DNA of 64,000 nt from Methylorubrum extorquens (GCF_024169925.1 NZ_JALJXF010000001.1:4284001-4348000); one strand, 5' to 3'; positions 19,372 to 29,142 are shown, numbered from the stretch's first letter. Numbers and translations are program-made. The notes: generated by a model from the sequence alone, not told the origin.

Positions 19372-20487
19372 ATGTTCGATACGCCCGCCGACGCCCAGGC
19401 CCAACTCGCGCAGCACTTTGCGCGCCCACAGGTCGAGAGGGTGGTCGGGGCGCTGGTGCCGACCCTCGTGTTTCGTCCGCTGCCGACGGACAAGGGAAGC
19501 GTCGGCGGCACGCGGATCGGCGGGACACCGGACCTTCCGCCGGGGCTGACCTGGCCGCGCCGGGCCATGCCTGCCGATGCGGAGGCTATTGCCAAGCGCG
19601 GGAACGCAGAGGCCGGGGAGGACATGCGGCGGCACTTCCGCAAGGAGTTGCCCTACGCCTTCTTCGCGCAGGTCGATCTCCGGGAGGCGAGGGGGCAGGC
19701 CGAAGGGCCAGCCAAGAAGCCGGCCAAGGAGTCGGCCAAGAAGCCGACGATGGGAGAGGGCGGTCCCGCCGCCGCTCTGCCGGGGCACGGGCGGCTGCTG
19801 TTCTTCTACGATCTCTCTGCCGGCCCGTGGGACAACGGCACCGAATCCGCCCGCGTGATCTGGGACGAGAGCCCGCGCGAAGGCCTCGCCCCCCAGACCA
19901 TACCGTCCGACCTCGCGGCGGCGGCCGATGCGCACCGGGCTGAGATCGCGAAGACAAACCGGCAGTTCAAGCTGCCCCTCCCGAAGCCCGGCTCCGGCAC
20001 GCCCTATGGCGGCCCGGCCCGGCCGCTGAGCCTGCACGCCACCCTGCGCCCGCCGGCCATCGAGAGCCTGGAGATGGACGCTCAACCGGCCCTGAAGGCG
20101 GCGTTGGCGCTCCGCACCGAGGGTGAGGAGAGCTTTCACGACGCCTATCAGGACCTCTTCTCGAAGGCCTTCGACAGCTATCACGGGGCCGCCAATGCCG
20201 GGCGGCGCAACCAGCTCCTCGGCTCGCCGCTGCCGGAACAGAGCGATCCGCGCTTCGAGGCGGAGGTCGTCTCGCGCTTCGGCGTGCAGCATCTCAGCCA
20301 GGAGGAATGGAAGGCGCACAAGCCTGCAATCGAGACCGGCGCACGCGCCTGGCGCCTCCTCTTGCAGATCGATGTCGGCGATTTCCTGCAGGAGAACGGG
20401 GAGGGTACCGTCTACTTCCTGATCCGTGCCTCCGATCTTGCCGAGCGGCGCTTCGATCGGGTCGTGGCAGTCTATCAGCAGACCTGA
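19372..20487 (+). CDS. YwqG-like DUF1963 protein
   Basis: 371 residues. The DUF1963 (YwqG) pattern is visible: TRIGGTPDLPPGLTWPR, then FAQVDLRE and GRLLFFYDL, and at the end AWRLLLQIDVGDFLQENGEGTVYFLIRASDL with ERRFDRVVAVYQQT. A Lys/Ala-rich insertion (AKKPAKESAKKP) lies near residues 115-128. DUF1963 proteins are cytoplasmic with no assigned reaction. The gene stands alone, divergent from yggS, with about 110 bp between the starts. Confidence 0.82.
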   Translation: MFDTPADAQAQLAQHFARPQVERVVGALVPTLVFRPLPTDKGSVGGTRIGGTPDLPPGLTWPRRAMPADAEAIAKRGNAEAGEDMRRHFRKELPYAFFAQVDLREARGQAEGPAKKPAKESAKKPTMGEGGPAAALPGHGRLLFFYDLSAGPWDNGTESARVIWDESPREGLAPQTIPSDLAAAADAHRAEIAKTNRQFKLPLPKPGSGTPYGGPARPLSLHATLRPPAIESLEMDAQPALKAALALRTEGEESFHDAYQDLFSKAFDSYHGAANAGRRNQLLGSPLPEQSDPRFEAEVVSRFGVQHLSQEEWKAHKPAIETGARAWRLLLQIDVGDFLQENGEGTVYFLIRASDLAERRFDRVVAVYQQT

Positions 20488-20500
20488 ACCGCGCCGATCG

Positions 20501-20529
20501 TTGACCCTTGACCGCACGGATATGCTAGG
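20501..20529 (+). promoter_or_regulatory. Candidate leuS promoter
   Basis: TTGACC (20501-20506) is followed 17 nt later by GCTAGG (20524-20529), about 70 nt before the leuS start. The -35 is good and the -10 is weak, as is common in this group. Assigned by eye only. Confidence 0.35.
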
Positions 20530-20601
20530 TGCCGGGCTTCGGCCCCCGCGACAGCCTCGCGTGCGGCCCACCTCCTTCTTACGCTGATCCCGGCGCCCCC
20601 G

Positions 20602-23229
20602 ATGACCGACTCCGCACAGCTCTCTCCGACAGCGCAAGAGCGCCACCACGAGCGTTACAACGCCAAGGACGCCGAGCCGCGCTGGCAGCAGGCCTGGGAC
20701 GCGGCCAAGCTGTTCGAGACGAAGAACGACGACGCCCGACCGAAATACTATGTGCTGGAGATGTTCCCCTACCCGTCGGGGCGCATCCATATCGGCCATG
20801 TGCGCAATTACGCGATGGGCGACGTGGTGGCCCGCTACAAGCGCGCCAAGGGCCACAACGTGCTGCACCCGATGGGCTGGGACGCCTTCGGCCTGCCGGC
20901 CGAGAACGCCGCCATGGAGCGCAAGGTCAACCCGCGGGAGTGGACTTACGCCAACATCGCGACCATGCGCGGGCAGCTTCAGAGCATGGGGCTGTCGCTG
21001 GATTGGAGCCGGGAGATCGCGACCTGCGATCCCGACTACTACAAGCACCAGCAGCGCATGTTCCTCGACTTCCTGGGCAAGGGGCTCGTCACCCGGCGCA
21101 CGGCGAAGGTGAACTGGGACCCGGTCGATCACACCGTGCTCGCCAATGAGCAGGTCATCGACGGGCGCGGCTGGCGCTCGGGCGCGCTCGTCGAGCAGCG
21201 CGAGCTGACCCAGTGGTTCTTCAAGATTACCGATTTCGCGCAGGATCTGCACGACGCCCTCGACGGGCTGGAGCGCTGGCCGGAAAAGGTCCGGCTGATG
21301 CAGCGCAACTGGATCGGCCGCTCGGAGGGGCTGGAGGTGCGCTTCGCGCTGTCCGCGCCGTTCGCCGGCACGGACGAGGTGGCGGTCTACACCACCCGCC
21401 CCGACACGCTGTTCGGCGCCCGGTTCCTGGCGATCTCCGTCGATCACCCGCTCGCCAGGGCGCTGGCCGAATCCGGCCCGAAGGCCGCGGAGTTGCAAGC
21501 CTTCGCCGAAGAGTGTCGCCGCATCGGCACGGCGCAGGAAGCGATCGATACGGCCGAAAAGCTCGGGCACGACACCGGCCTCACGGTGCGCCACCCGCTC
21601 GATCCGTCCTGGGAGTTGCCAGTCTTCGTCGCGAACTTCGTGCTGATGGAGTACGGCACCGGCGCGGTGTTCGGCTGCCCGGCCCACGACCAGCGCGACC
21701 TCGACTTTTCCAACAAGTACGGGCTCGGCAACACACCGGTGGTCTGCCCCGAGGGACAGGACCCGGACGCCTTTGTCATCACCGACACCGCCTATGACGG
21801 CGATGGGCGGATGATCCACTCGCGCTTCCTCGACGGCATGACGACGGACGACGCGTTCAAGGCCGTCGCCGACCGGCTGGAGGGCGAGACCCTCGGCGTT
21901 GCGCCCGTCGCTCGCCGGAAGGTCCAGTTCCGCCTCCGCGATTGGGGCGTGTCGCGCCAGCGCTATTGGGGTTGCCCGATCCCGATCATCCACTGCGAGG
22001 CCTGCGGCCCGGTGCCCGTGCCGGTGGAAGACCTGCCGGTGAAGCTGCCGGACGAGGTCTCGTTCGATCAGCCCGGCAATCCGCTGGAGCGGGATCAGGC
22101 ATGGCGTCAGGTGCCGTGCCCGCGCTGCGGTGCGGCGGCCCGGCGCGAGACCGACACCATGGACACCTTCGTGGATTCGTCCTGGTACTACGCCCGCTTC
22201 ACCGCGCCCTGGCTCGCCGACGCTCCGACCGACCGGACGACCGTCGATCACTGGCTGCCGGTGGATCAGTATATCGGCGGCGTCGAGCACGCGATCCTGC
22301 ACTTGCTCTACTCGCGCTTCTTCATGCGGGCGATGCAGGCGACGGGCTGGTCCGGCGTGTCCGAGCCGTTCGCCGGCCTGTTCACGCAGGGCATGGTCGT
22401 CCACGAGACCTACAAGGATGCGGCTGGCGCCTGGACGCCGCCCGCCGAGATTCGCTTCGAGACGCAAGACGGGGCGCGCAAGGCTTTTCACGTGAAAACC
22501 GGCGAGCCGATCGAGATCGGCCCGACGGAAAAGATGTCGAAGTCGAAGAGGAACGTCGTCGACCCCGACGACATCATCGCCAGCTACGGCGCCGACACCG
22601 CGCGCTGGTTCATGCTGTCCGACTCGCCGCCCGAGCGGGATGTGATCTGGACCGAGGAGGGCGTGCAGGGTGCCGCCCGCTTCGTGCAGCGCGTCTGGCG
22701 CCTCGTCCACGGAGTGGCGACCGCGAACGGGCCTGGGGGCGCCGCCGACACGCCCTTGCGCAAGGCCGCCCACAAGGCGCTCGCCGCCGTCGGCGAAGAT
22801 ATCGAGCGTCTGCGCTTCAATCGCTGCGTGGCCCACATCTACACCCTGGCCAACGCCCTCGACGAGGGCCTGCGCGGCGGTGCCTCGCAGGCCGCGGCGG
22901 GCGAGGCGGCCCGCATCCTCGTGCAGCTCATCGCACCGATGATGCCGCATCTCGCCGAGGAATCCTGGCGTGTGCTGGGCGGGGAGGGGCTCGTCGCGGA
23001 AACGGCCTGGCCGGTGGCCGATCAGGCTCTGCTGGTCGAGGACGAGATCACCCTGCCGGTCCAGATCAACGGCAAGAAGCGGGCGGACGTGACCGTCCCG
23101 CGCGACGCGGATGCGGGGGCCGTCGAGGCGGCGACGCTGGCCCTGGAACCGGTGCAGCGCGCCCTCGAAGGCCGGGCCCCACGCAAGGTCATCGTCGTGC
23201 CAGGGCGGATCGTGAATCTGGTGGTCTGA
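20602..23229 (+). CDS. leuS: Leucyl-tRNA synthetase
   Basis: 875 residues, full length for a bacterial class Ia LeuRS. It charges tRNA-Leu with leucine in the cytoplasm. The HIGH motif appears in [19 protein letters not shown] near residue 60. The CP1 editing domain has the [16 protein letters not shown] segment with the conserved aspartate/threonine region. A zinc-type insert is suggested by [16 protein letters not shown] and [19 protein letters not shown] is at residue 644 ([17 protein letters not shown]), and the C-terminal domain ends [13 protein letters not shown]. In many alphaproteobacteria leuS is followed by lptE and holA; here those two lie about 9 kb downstream on the other strand. 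A parS-like core lies inside the gene at 22485-22498. Confidence 0.97.
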   Translation: MTDSAQLSPTAQERHHERYNAKDAEPRWQQAWDAAKLFETKNDDARPKYYVLEMFPYPSGRIHIGHVRNYAMGDVVARYKRAKGHNVLHPMGWDAFGLPAENAAMERKVNPREWTYANIATMRGQLQSMGLSLDWSREIATCDPDYYKHQQRMFLDFLGKGLVTRRTAKVNWDPVDHTVLANEQVIDGRGWRSGALVEQRELTQWFFKITDFAQDLHDALDGLERWPEKVRLMQRNWIGRSEGLEVRFALSAPFAGTDEVAVYTTRPDTLFGARFLAISVDHPLARALAESGPKAAELQAFAEECRRIGTAQEAIDTAEKLGHDTGLTVRHPLDPSWELPVFVANFVLMEYGTGAVFGCPAHDQRDLDFSNKYGLGNTPVVCPEGQDPDAFVITDTAYDGDGRMIHSRFLDGMTTDDAFKAVADRLEGETLGVAPVARRKVQFRLRDWGVSRQRYWGCPIPIIHCEACGPVPVPVEDLPVKLPDEVSFDQPGNPLERDQAWRQVPCPRCGAAARRETDTMDTFVDSSWYYARFTAPWLADAPTDRTTVDHWLPVDQYIGGVEHAILHLLYSRFFMRAMQATGWSGVSEPFAGLFTQGMVVHETYKDAAGAWTPPAEIRFETQDGARKAFHVKTGEPIEIGPTEKMSKSKRNVVDPDDIIASYGADTARWFMLSDSPPERDVIWTEEGVQGAARFVQRVWRLVHGVATANGPGGAADTPLRKAAHKALAAVGEDIERLRFNRCVAHIYTLANALDEGLRGGASQAAAGEAARILVQLIAPMMPHLAEESWRVLGGEGLVAETAWPVADQALLVEDEITLPVQINGKKRADVTVPRDADAGAVEAATLALEPVQRALEGRAPRKVIVVPGRIVNLVV

Positions 23230-23320
23230 CCGGCCTCTCGTATAAAACAGGTCTCGCGGCTGCCGCGTCCCTCCTCCCGCAAGAGGAATGGGGCGCGGCG
23301 GCGGGACAAGCCTCATCGCC

Positions 23321-24655
23321 ATGCCCCCATCCCTCCCCGACCGCGACGACACCATCTTCGCCCCGGCGAGCGGCTTCGGCCGTGCGGCGGTGACGGTGGT
23401 GCGCATCAGCGGGCCAGCGGCGGGGCTTGCGCTCGACCGGCTGGCCGGCGGGCGCCCGGAGCCGCGCCGTCTCTCCCTGCGCCGCCTGCGCGACCCCGAC
23501 TCCCGCGACATCCTCGATCAGGCCCTCGCGGCATGGCTGCCGGGCCCTGCCACGGCCACCGGCGAGGACATGGCCGAGTTGCACCTGCATGGGGGCCTCG
23601 CCGTGCGCTCCGCCGTGCTTGGAGCGCTCGGGCGTGTGCCGGGCTGCCGCCCGGCGGAGGCTGGGGCCTTCAGCCGCCGCGCCTTCCTCAACGGCCGCAT
23701 CGACCTCACCGAGGCGGAGGGCATCGCCGACCTCATCGACGCCGAGACTGAAGCGCAGCGTGTCCAGGCCCTGCGTCAGCTCGACGGCGCCCTCGGCCGC
23801 CAGGTCGCCACCTGGCGCGAGACCGGCATCGATCTGCTCGCCGGAGCGGAGGCGGCCCTCGATTTTGCCGACGAGGGCGATGTCGATGAGGACGGCCTCG
23901 ACGCCGCCCTGTCCGGCCGCGCCGCCGCCCTGCGCGATGCGATCCGAGCCGCGCTGGCCGACGGACGCCGGGGCGAGCGCCTGCGCGAGGGCTTCTGCGT
24001 CGTGCTGGCCGGAGCGCCCAATGCCGGGAAATCGACCCTGCTCAATGCGCTGAGCGGGCGCGACGCGGCCATCGTCTCGGATATTCCCGGCACGACCCGC
24101 GATGCCATCGAGGTGCGCTGCGATCTCGGCGGCCTGCCGGCTGTGCTGGTCGATACCGCGGGCCTGCGCGAGACGGCGGATGCGATCGAGGCGGAAGGCG
24201 TCAAGCGCACGCAAAGTCGTATCCGCACCGCCGACCTCGTGCTCCATCTCGTACCAACGGACGGCAATGCCGATACCGGGCTTTCAGCGGACGTCCCCAT
24301 CCTTCTCGTTCGCACGAAAACCGACCTTGCGCCGGAGGTGTCGGGGGCGGGCGGCGTCGCCGTCTCGGCTGTCACGGGCGCCGGGCTCGACGCGCTCCTG
24401 GATGCCATCCAGGCCGCAGCTCAAACGGCCCTCGGTCAAGGCGACGCCCTCGTCACCCGCGAGCGTCATCGCGAGGCCTTGTCCCGGGCCGCGGATCATC
24501 TCGACCGCGTTGCCACCGCTTCAGTTGGCTTCCCGCCCGAACTGATGGCGGAGGATCTCCGCCTCGCCGTCCGGGCGTTGGGCGAAGTCGGAGGCCATGT
24601 CGGCGTCGAGGAGTTGCTGGACCGCCTCTTCTCTGGGTTCTGCATCGGCAAGTAG
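23321..24655 (+). CDS. mnmE: tRNA uridine-5-carboxymethylaminomethyl modification GTPase MnmE
   Basis: A 444-residue GTPase that, with MnmG, installs the cmnm5 group on wobble U34 of tRNAs reading split codon boxes. The N-terminal formyl-THF-binding domain has GRAAVTVVRISGPAAGLAL and TGEDMAELHLHGG. The G domain, inserted in the helical domain, has G1 AGAPNAGKSTLLNAL near residue 230, G2 PGTTRD, G3 DTAGLRET and G4 RTKTDL. The C-terminus is FCIGK, with the catalytic Cys of the C-(I/L/V)-G-K motif. The ATG at 23321 starts MPPSLPDRDDTIFA, the usual MnmE beginning. Its partner mnmG lies 1.9 kb downstream after an AT-rich insert. Confidence 0.96.
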   Translation: MPPSLPDRDDTIFAPASGFGRAAVTVVRISGPAAGLALDRLAGGRPEPRRLSLRRLRDPDSRDILDQALAAWLPGPATATGEDMAELHLHGGLAVRSAVLGALGRVPGCRPAEAGAFSRRAFLNGRIDLTEAEGIADLIDAETEAQRVQALRQLDGALGRQVATWRETGIDLLAGAEAALDFADEGDVDEDGLDAALSGRAAALRDAIRAALADGRRGERLREGFCVVLAGAPNAGKSTLLNALSGRDAAIVSDIPGTTRDAIEVRCDLGGLPAVLVDTAGLRETADAIEAEGVKRTQSRIRTADLVLHLVPTDGNADTGLSADVPILLVRTKTDLAPEVSGAGGVAVSAVTGAGLDALLDAIQAAAQTALGQGDALVTRERHREALSRAADHLDRVATASVGFPPELMAEDLRLAVRALGEVGGHVGVEELLDRLFSGFCIGK

Positions 24656-24668
24656 CGGGCCTGGGTGG

Positions 24669-24774
24669 CTAGAGCATCGTCCTGGATATCGGATCCAGGA
24701 CGATGCTCTAGCTTTTTGATTTTGCATCACTTTTTTCCGAAAGCCGGAAGCCCCCTTTCAGGACGATGCTCTAG
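24669..24774. repeat. Palindromic intergenic element bounded by CTAGAGC / GCTCTAG (copy 2)
   Basis: A 106-bp element. It opens with a perfect 19-bp inverted repeat (24669-24687 and 24693-24711; arms start CTAGAGCATCGTCCTGGAT, loop ATCGG), continues with a T-rich stretch and a degenerate CCGAAAGCCGGAAGCC-CCTTT core, and ends with a further copy of CAGGACGATGCTCTAG (24759-24774). Its last bases (CTA, 24771-24773) are the TAG stop of the PAS-HTH gene on the minus strand. The hairpin may also serve as 3' end for mnmE. Confidence 0.8.
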
Positions 24775-25793
24775 CGCCGGAATACCGCGATACGGTTGCC
24801 CTCGACGATCTGGAAGCCGATTCCTGCCCTCTGAAGCGCGGCCACGGCCCTCTCATGGCTGTGGGCGCGCCGCCCGCCGGCATTCTCCTCGAGGCGTCGG
24901 ACAGTGGCGAATGACAGGCCGCCCGCTTGAGCCAGATCCTGCATCGACCAGCCGAGCAGCGCACGCGCCGCGCGCAGATGGCTGCCGTCGATGCTCTGCA
25001 CCAGTCCCCGGCGCACCTGATCGATGACCGGAGCCTTGGGGCCACCCAGCCGCGATGCGTAGGTCGCCCAGGTCTCGGTGCGGCCCTCGGCGTCGCGGAC
25101 GGGGGCGTAGAGGAAGCGGAACTGGCCCTGGTCACCATCCGCCATAAGCAGGCGTTTCGAGACCTCGAACGACTTCCCCTCGGCAATCATGGCCTGAATA
25201 TGCGCGCGCATGCGGGCGCGGTCGTCGGGGGCGACGATCCGGTCGCAATCCGCCTTGAACACATCCTGGCTCACGCCGGTCAGACTGAGAATCTCGGGCG
25301 ACGCCGTCCGTTGCCCGCCGACATAGAGCGCCGCGTTTGACCAGGATTGCAGCACCTCGAACAAAGCCCATTGGCGACGGCGCTCCATGCGCAACGACGC
25401 CGCCATCTGCTCACGATCCGTCACATCCAGCACGATGCCGGCCGCCGCGCGCGGGCGGCCTTCGGGCGTGTGATAGACGGTACCTCGAAGGCTCAGGATC
25501 CGCAGGGCTCCGTCGGGGCGCAGCACACGGACGGTGTGCGCGCCGAGCATGCCTTCGACTCTGACATCATCCGCACGTTCGAGCCGGTCCTGATCCTCCG
25601 GATGGACGAACTGGATCAGTCGCTCATAGCTCGGCGTGGTCTCGCCAACAGGGAGCCCGAGCAAGCGGAAAAGGCCGGGCGACCAAACCTGTTCCCCCGT
25701 CGCGAACGTCCAGCCCCAGGTACCGGTGAGGCCGATACTTTCCAGAAGCCGCAGGAAGTCGGACGACGAGAAGCTGAAATCCGCCGCGTTCAT
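24771..25793 (-). CDS. PAS-domain regulator with C-terminal XRE-type helix-turn-helix
   Basis: 340 residues from the ATG at 25793; a TTG at 25889 in the same frame is less likely. The N-terminal PAS fold covers residues ~12-130 (LESIGLTGTWGWTFATGEQVWSPGLFRLLGLP, IQFVHPEDQDRLE, then IVLDVTDREQ closing the PAS/PAC). A second, weaker PAS-like region runs ~140-245. The last ~80 residues are an XRE-like HTH (LRAARALLGWSMQDLAQAGGLSFATVRRLEENAGG) followed by VVEGNRIAVFRR, typical of small Cro/C1-type regulators. It has no kinase or phosphotransfer domain, so it is likely a one-component cytoplasmic sensor; ligand unknown. The stop codon lies in the palindromic element. Confidence 0.8.
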   Translation of the reverse strand: MNAADFSFSSSDFLRLLESIGLTGTWGWTFATGEQVWSPGLFRLLGLPVGETTPSYERLIQFVHPEDQDRLERADDVRVEGMLGAHTVRVLRPDGALRILSLRGTVYHTPEGRPRAAAGIVLDVTDREQMAASLRMERRRQWALFEVLQSWSNAALYVGGQRTASPEILSLTGVSQDVFKADCDRIVAPDDRARMRAHIQAMIAEGKSFEVSKRLLMADGDQGQFRFLYAPVRDAEGRTETWATYASRLGGPKAPVIDQVRRGLVQSIDGSHLRAARALLGWSMQDLAQAGGLSFATVRRLEENAGGRRAHSHERAVAALQRAGIGFQIVEGNRIAVFRR

Positions 25794-26161
25794 CGGCGAG
25801 CCGATGCAGGATTGCGGCGTGATACGAAAGGGCCTGGACGATTTTCGCTCATCTCTCACCGGGGAGCTGGGTAGATCTGCGACGGACAACGCTGTCTCAA
25901 CCGACGGACCAAGCCCAATATCTCAGGACGCGGCCATTTTCCTCGATTGCCTTCCAAGTGATATATCGCGCGCTATTTAACATCGAACAATGCAACATAT
26001 TCTTCCGGGCATCAGCCCATTTGAGCATTTTTTGGCGAAACATAAACTGTCGTCGAAGCGTATGAGCACAAAGTGCTCAGCAAATTATTGACTACAAACT
26101 TTATTATTTACGGGATTTGGGTCATCATTGCTTTTCATTACGCTCAATCACCGAATGCGAT
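25794..26161. promoter_or_regulatory. AT-rich intergenic region with an inverted repeat
   Basis: The 370 bp between the divergent PAS-HTH and DUF6894 genes becomes strikingly AT-rich from about 25960 to 26160 against a GC-rich genome. It contains the palindrome TGAGCAC-AAA-GTGCTCA (26063-26079), a candidate operator for the adjacent HTH protein. TTGACT (26089-26094) could be a -35 for the DUF6894 gene, but no convincing -10 was fixed. Confidence 0.5.
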
Positions 26162-26428
26162 ATGCCAAAGTACTTCTTCAACGTGCACGACGGCCTCGAC
26201 ATCGCGGATGACGATGGGGTTGAATGCGCCGATCTGGAAGCCGCTCTGTGCACAGCGGTGCGCTATGCCGGCTCTCTGCTCAAAGAATCCGGCCATCGGA
26301 TGAACCTGGGCGATACATGGTCCCTGGAGGTGATCGAGGAGGCGACGTCGTCGTCGTTCTGCATCGACCTGCATATCCGTCCGTCCCTAGCCTCGGCCCT
26401 CCCAGCGCCACACCGGTCCGCCGCCTGA
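26162..26428 (+). CDS. DUF6894-type small protein
   Basis: 88 residues. It opens MPKYFFNVHDGLDIADDDGVECADLEAA, the usual start of DUF6894 (MPRYFFHLHDG) proteins, which are short, abundant in Rhizobiales and of unknown function. The conserved helix is AVRYAGSLLKESGHRMNLGDTW. The ATG at 26162 was chosen because it starts the conserved motif; an ATG further upstream would add 15 unconserved residues. It sits alone between the AT-rich region and mnmG and is oriented away from the PAS-HTH gene, so both could be expressed from the AT-rich divergent region. Confidence 0.75.
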   Translation: MPKYFFNVHDGLDIADDDGVECADLEAALCTAVRYAGSLLKESGHRMNLGDTWSLEVIEEATSSSFCIDLHIRPSLASALPAPHRSAA

Positions 26429-26597
26429 CGCGTGTCTCGCAAAAATTCTCACCACCCCTCCGCAGCGGGGATGTGGGCGTTTTGCGGGGTCGATGTCGCG
26501 AGGGCGTGCAGAACCGAAGGCTTTGAACCACTGCCAGCCGAGGCAATGAAGCGGGTCTGCGTTGACCTCTTCGATGGCGCGCGCATAAGCACGGGTC

Positions 26598-28472
26598 ATG
26601 CACGCCCATTCTTCCAGTTACGACGTCATCGTCGTCGGCGGCGGCCATGCCGGCGTCGAGGCCGCCGCGGCATCGGCGCGCGTCGGTGCCCGCACCGCCT
26701 TGGTGACACACCGGGCCGCCACCATTGGCGCGATGTCGTGCAACCCGGCCATCGGCGGCCTTGGCAAGGGCCATCTCGTGCGCGAGGTGGACGCCCTCGA
26801 CGGGTTGATGGGCCGCGTCGCGGACGCCGCTGGCATCCAGTTTCGCCTGCTCAATCGCCGCAAGGGCCCGGCCGTGCGTGGCCCACGCACTCAGGCCGAC
26901 CGAGCGCTCTACGCCCGCGCCATGCAAATGGCGGTGGCGGAGACACCAGGGCTCACCGTGATCGAGGGCGAGGCCGACGACCTGACCGTACATTCAGGCC
27001 GTGTCGCGGGTGTGTTGCTCGCAGACGGCCGCGCCCTCACCGCGGCAGCCGTCGTCATCACCACGGGCACCTTCCTGCGCGGGCTGATCCATATCGGCGA
27101 GCAACAGATCCCCGCGGGCCGCGTCGGCGAAGAGCCCGCCATGGGGCTGGCGCGCACGCTCGACCGGCACGGCTTCCGCCTTGGCCGCCTGAAGACCGGC
27201 ACGCCGCCGCGCCTTGATGGACGTACGATCGATTGGGCCGCGCTGGAGATGCAGCACGCGGACGCGGAGCCCGTGCCGTTCTCGACCCTGACCGAGCGGA
27301 TCACCACGCCGCAGATCGCCTGCGGCATCACCCGCACGACGCAAGCGGTGCACGACCTGATCCGGGCCAACCTCCACCGCTCACCGATGTATTCCGGCGG
27401 CATCAGCAGCCGCGGCCCGCGTTACTGTCCCTCGATCGAGGACAAGGTCGTGCGCTTCGGTGACCGCGAAGGCCACCAGATCTTCCTGGAGCCGGAGGGG
27501 CTCGACGATCCGACCGTCTACCCGAACGGCATCTCGACGGCGCTTCCCGAGGAGGTTCAGGCCGGCATCATCGCCGCCATCCCCGGGCTGGAGCGCACCC
27601 GCATCCTGCGCCCCGGCTACGCCATCGAGTACGATTACGTCGATCCCCGCGAACTCGACGCGACGCTCCAGACCAAGCGTCTGCCCGGCTTGTTCCTGGC
27701 CGGCCAGATCAACGGCACCACCGGATACGAGGAGGCGGCAGGGCAGGGGCTCATCGCCGGCCTCAACGCGGCCCGGCTGGCGGGCGGCTCCAATCTCACG
27801 GTCTTCGACCGGGCTGAATCCTATCTCGGCGTGATGATCGACGACCTCGTCACCCATGGAGTGAGCGAGCCCTACCGCATGTTCACCTCGCGCTCGGAGT
27901 ACCGTCTGAGCCTGCGCGTGGACAATGCCGACGAGCGCCTCACGCCCCGCGGCGCAGCACTCGGCTGTGTCGGCTCGGCTCGGGCCGCGCATTTCGCCGC
28001 TTCGCAGACAGCGTTGTCCGAGGCACGCGCCCGGCTCGACACCTTGAGCCTCACCCCGAACGAGGCGGCCCAGCACGGCCTCGCCCTCAACCATGATGGC
28101 CTGCGCCGCAACGCCTTCCAGATCCTGTCCTACCCGGAAATCGGCTGGGAGCGGCTCGCCGCAGTTTGGCCCGAACTGGCAGCGGTGCCGCCGCGGGTCG
28201 CGGAACGCCTGCGGACGGACGCGACCTACGCCGTCTATCTCAATCGGCAGCAAGCCGACATCACGGCCTTCCGCCGCGACGAGGCGGTGCACTTGCCGAC
28301 CGCCCTCGATTACGGCGCCATCGCCGGCCTTTCCAACGAGATGCGGGCAAAGCTCGACGGCGTGCGCCCGACCACACTGGGGCAGGCCGCCCGCATCGAG
28401 GGCGTAACACCGGCCGCCCTGACCCTGCTTGCTGCCCACGCTCGCCGGAGCCGGGTCCAGGCATCGGCATGA
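26598..28472 (+). CDS. mnmG: tRNA uridine-5-carboxymethylaminomethyl modification protein MnmG (GidA)
   Basis: A 624-residue FAD protein that works with MnmE in tRNA wobble-uridine modification in the cytoplasm. The N-terminal Rossmann motif is [19 protein letters not shown] near residue 9. [20 protein letters not shown] follows, then [13 protein letters not shown] and [11 protein letters not shown], all strongly conserved in GidA. FAD/NADH features continue in [22 protein letters not shown], and the C-terminal helical domain includes [20 protein letters not shown]. Full length. It heads the mnmG-rsmG-parA-parB cluster, with 34 nt to rsmG. Confidence 0.97.
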   Translation: MHAHSSSYDVIVVGGGHAGVEAAAASARVGARTALVTHRAATIGAMSCNPAIGGLGKGHLVREVDALDGLMGRVADAAGIQFRLLNRRKGPAVRGPRTQADRALYARAMQMAVAETPGLTVIEGEADDLTVHSGRVAGVLLADGRALTAAAVVITTGTFLRGLIHIGEQQIPAGRVGEEPAMGLARTLDRHGFRLGRLKTGTPPRLDGRTIDWAALEMQHADAEPVPFSTLTERITTPQIACGITRTTQAVHDLIRANLHRSPMYSGGISSRGPRYCPSIEDKVVRFGDREGHQIFLEPEGLDDPTVYPNGISTALPEEVQAGIIAAIPGLERTRILRPGYAIEYDYVDPRELDATLQTKRLPGLFLAGQINGTTGYEEAAGQGLIAGLNAARLAGGSNLTVFDRAESYLGVMIDDLVTHGVSEPYRMFTSRSEYRLSLRVDNADERLTPRGAALGCVGSARAAHFAASQTALSEARARLDTLSLTPNEAAQHGLALNHDGLRRNAFQILSYPEIGWERLAAVWPELAAVPPRVAERLRTDATYAVYLNRQQADITAFRRDEAVHLPTALDYGAIAGLSNEMRAKLDGVRPTTLGQAARIEGVTPAALTLLAAHARRSRVQASA

Positions 28473-28506
28473 GAATGCCGGCCTGCTCCGACACGAGGAC
28501 GGCAGA

Positions 28507-29142
28507 ATGAGCACTGATCGGCGCAACCGCGTCCTGAGTGAGCATCATGTTTCACGTGAAACAGCTGCGTCTCTCGATCTTTACGTCGCACAGCTCACGC
28601 GCTGGCAATCCGTCAAAAACCTCGTCGGCCCCGCCACGCTGAAGGAGGTCTGGCACCGGCACATCGCCGACGCGCTTCAGCTTCTGACCATCGCGCCCGG
28701 TGCGTCTCGCTGGCTCGACCTTGGATCGGGCGCCGGCATCCCCGGCCTCATCCTCGCCATCGCCGGCAAAGAGCGACCGGGCTTTCATGTCCGTCTGGTC
28801 GAGAGCAACGCGCGCAAATGCGCCTTCCTCTCTGAGACCGCGCGCCTCACCGGTGCGCCGGTCACTGTCCACAATGCGCGTATCGAGGCGATGATCGGGA
28901 CCCTCGCCGACACTGAAATCGTCTGCGCCCGCGCCCTAGCCCCACTCACGCAATTGCTCGCCTGGACCGAACCATTGTTGACAAGGGGCACCGTCGGGCT
29001 GTTTCCGAAGGGACGTGATGCAGCCACGGAATTGACCGAGGCCGAGGATGCGTGGACATTCACCCGCGACCTGATTCCGAGCCGCACCGACTCGCAGGCA
29101 CGGATCGTGCGCGTCACGTCGCTTTCCCGCGTGGACCCATGA
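28507..29142 (+). CDS. rsmG: 16S rRNA (guanine(527)-N7)-methyltransferase RsmG (GidB)
   Basis: A 211-residue SAM-dependent methyltransferase acting on G527 of 16S rRNA. The SAM-binding motif is WLDLGSGAGIPGLILAIAG near residue 75. Other marks are LVESNARKCAFLSETARLTGAPV and VCARALAPLTQLLAW. The early HHVSRETAASLDLY segment is the amino-acid reading of the parS site embedded in the gene. The ATG at 28507 fits the start of the conserved region. The stop overlaps the parA start (ATGA). Confidence 0.96.
   Translation: MSTDRRNRVLSEHHVSRETAASLDLYVAQLTRWQSVKNLVGPATLKEVWHRHIADALQLLTIAPGASRWLDLGSGAGIPGLILAIAGKERPGFHVRLVESNARKCAFLSETARLTGAPVTVHNARIEAMIGTLADTEIVCARALAPLTQLLAWTEPLLTRGTVGLFPKGRDAATELTEAEDAWTFTRDLIPSRTDSQARIVRVTSLSRVDP
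28548..28563. promoter_or_regulatory. parS: parS centromere site
   Basis: The 16 bp TGTTTCACGTGAAACA match the consensus parS of chromosomal ParB exactly. The site is inside the rsmG coding region and is read as VSRET. ParB would load and spread from it, and ParA would segregate the origin region. Confidence 0.95.

Noticed and set aside
19258..23511. A 1417-residue open frame on the minus strand opposite leuS
   Set aside because: It is a GC-bias shadow. The + strand LeuS has all class I motifs, while the antisense frame has repetitive, Arg/His/Gly-biased composition and no domain. It also runs on over the first part of mnmE.
28977..28982. TTGACA in rsmG as a parA promoter
   Set aside because: No acceptable -10 follows at 16-18 nt; parA is coupled to rsmG by overlap, so a separate promoter is not needed.
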